A DNA stretch of 64,000 nt, taken from positions 806,001 through 870,000 of the forward strand of contig OZ245789.1 of NCBI GenBank assembly GCA_965228045.1, in the 5' to 3' direction. The notes under the pieces were generated by a model. It saw only the letters and a list, made by a program, of their open reading frames with translations. It was not told the DNA's origin and did not search any database. The number at the start of each line of letters is the position of its first letter. Positions within the stretch are counted from its first letter, which is position 1. The DNA is from JANQEU01 sp965228045. GTDB lineage: Bacteria; Bacteroidota; Bacteroidia; Cytophagales; Cyclobacteriaceae. This document shows, piece after piece, positions 62,707-64,000 of this stretch. A program made the position numbers and the translations under genes.

Positions 62707-64000
62707 GTGCCAGTTAAGCGGAAAATAATTATGGTGTCAATGACACTGATACTTCTTTTAGGAGGATTCAGTGTGCATGCTCAGTTCTTTAGCGTTACGG
62801 GTGTAATTGTTGATGAAAATGATGAACCACTACCGGGCGCTACAGTCATTTCGGAGGAAACAGGTTATGGCGCCACAGCGGACACCAGTGGATATTATAA
62901 TTTGAAAGTACCAAAAGGAACGCATCATATTAAGGCTACGTTCGTTGGGACCGAACCCATTATCAAAACCATAAACGCCACACGAAATCATCAAATTGAT
63001 TTTAGATTGAAACCGGCGATTATCCAGCTGGATGCCTTTGTCAAGACAGGGAGATCAGAGGATTATCGAATCAGCGAGGTACCGGGTGTGGAAAGAATGA
63101 CCATTACGGCCATTAAGGACGTGCCATTACTGATGGGAGAAATAGACATTGTGAACTCCATTACATTGCTCCCGGGAGTTACCACAGTCGGAGAAGGAGC
63201 CTCCGGTTTTAATGTTCGGGGTGGTAAAGTGGACCAAAACCTTGTTTTGATAAATGGCGCCGAAGTTTTTAACTCATCACACTTGCTGGGCTTCTTCTCA
63301 ATTTTTAATCCGGATGTTGTAGAGGATTTCACGCTCTATAAGGGTCACGTACCAGCTCAATTTGGAGGACGAATATCCTCCGTTTTGGATGTTAATCTAA
63401 GAGAAGGAGATCAGCAGCTTTGGTCAGGTGGTATTACTGTAGGTGCGGTAACAAGCAAATTCTTTGTCGAAGGACCAATCATGGAAAACAAGTTATCCCT
63501 GCTTGCGGCTGGAAGATTTGCCTATCCAAACTATACCATGCATAGAATTTCCAATTATGATGTCCGCCAAAGTGACGCCACGTTTGATGACCAGAATATT
63601 ACCATTGGATACAGGTTAAATGACAATAACAAGATTACGGCCTCATTCTATAGAAGTGGTGACAAATTCAAATATTCAGATGACTTTGAGTTCAACTGGA
63701 ATACTACCTTCGGAAACATCAAGGTGCAGAACTACCTCGGCAGTAACTTACTTCATGAACTTGAAGTAAATCGTGTAAATTATTCTAACGAGCAAGTGGA
63801 CCTTGTGAAGAGATTTGCGGTGAACAATACGTTGATTTCTACAAGTATTCGTGATTATTTTCTCTTTGATGGGTTTCAGGGCCATGAGTTAATAGCGGGA
63901 GTTGAAGGTAGGCTTTATGAACAATCACCAGAGCAGCGGACTCCTTTAAGTAATTCGGGATTCCAATCTGAGCAAGCGATCAAAGATGATGGCCTGACAT
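62707..64000 (+). CDS. TonB-dependent receptor, N-terminal part (runs off the window end)
   Basis: This frame is open to base 64000. I prefer GTG 62707 (MPVKRKIIMVSMTLILLLGG), which gives a proper basic and hydrophobic signal peptide; ATG 62731 is the alternative. After the signal comes a CarboxypepD_reg domain (GVIVDENDEPLPGATVISEE, then ATFVGTEP), and then a plug (ITLLPGVTTVGEGASGFNVRGG, NLVLINGAEVFNSSHLLGFF, FTLYKGHVPAQFGGRISSVL) and the first barrel strands. It lacks the SusC VVVVGYG signature, so it is a second, different transporter of the locus. It starts 9 bp after VCBS copy 3. Confidence 0.92.
   Translation, partial: MPVKRKIIMVSMTLILLLGGFSVHAQFFSVTGVIVDENDEPLPGATVISEETGYGATADTSGYYNLKVPKGTHHIKATFVGTEPIIKTINATRNHQIDFRLKPAIIQLDAFVKTGRSEDYRISEVPGVERMTITAIKDVPLLMGEIDIVNSITLLPGVTTVGEGASGFNVRGGKVDQNLVLINGAEVFNSSHLLGFFSIFNPDVVEDFTLYKGHVPAQFGGRISSVLDVNLREGDQQLWSGGITVGAVTSKFFVEGPIMENKLSLLAAGRFAYPNYTMHRISNYDVRQSDATFDDQNITIGYRLNDNNKITASFYRSGDKFKYSDDFEFNWNTTFGNIKVQNYLGSNLLHELEVNRVNYSNEQVDLVKRFAVNNTLISTSIRDYFLFDGFQGHELIAGVEGRLYEQSPEQRTPLSNSGFQSEQAIKDDGLT

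Overview
The window looks like chromosomal DNA of a marine or environmental Bacteroidota, most likely Cytophagales. The evidence is a SusC/SusD pair, type IX secretion (T9SS) C-terminal sorting domains, tandem CRTAC1-like VCBS/UnbV lipoproteins, TonB-dependent receptors with carboxypeptidase-like N-terminal domains, and a perfect TTG-N19-TAnnTTTG Bacteroidota promoter in front of a tRNA-Val gene. The genus is not resolved.

Region 1 (1-24.3 kb) is dense core genome. It holds the front part of a TonB-dependent receptor, a Cys-type sulfatase, a CarboxypepD_reg-like protein, glnS, an RDD protein, a phospholipid/glutamate run (psd, gdhA, cdsA with DUF2007 and a CPBP protease), dus, an EamA exporter, a DASS carboxylate transporter, a GT3-type glycogen synthase, an S41 protease, a hemerythrin-domain protein, ruvX, def, a YbdL-like aminotransferase with a YafV-like omega-amidase, murF and DUF2461.

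Region 2 (24.4-31.9 kb) is the most interesting part. A tRNA-Val gene with its own promoter and terminator is followed by a visibly AT-rich minus-strand cluster. In transcription order it contains an AraC-type membrane-anchored regulator just upstream, a glycosyltransferase-like protein with a DGD motif, a fusion of a C39-like domain without Cys, a VKOR domain and a thioredoxin domain, a 59-residue precursor peptide with a GS-type leader and six cysteines, a strong intrinsic terminator, a C39 peptidase ABC exporter, and a very short HlyD-like partner. It reads as a complete make, oxidise, perhaps glycosylate, cleave and export system for a cysteine-rich secreted peptide. The toolkit recalls that of glycocins such as sublancin.

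Region 3 (32-41 kb) encodes cell-surface and secreted proteins: a lipoprotein, a small T9SS protein, an 801-residue protein with three 198-bp tandem repeats and a C1q-like C-terminus, then remnants of a second GH31 gene end and a second C1q-like end, and a 1499-residue beta-helix T9SS protein with an internally duplicated architecture.

Region 4 (41-64 kb) is a polysaccharide- or ester-utilisation-like locus: GH31 alpha-xylosidase-like enzyme, type B carboxylesterase, a hypothetical protein, a LacI-family regulator broken by one in-frame amber codon, a cre-like operator, SusC, SusD, a terminator, three tandem VCBS/UnbV lipoproteins with a small lipoprotein between the first two, and the front part of a TonB-dependent receptor that runs off the window. 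The substrate cannot be named from sequence alone.
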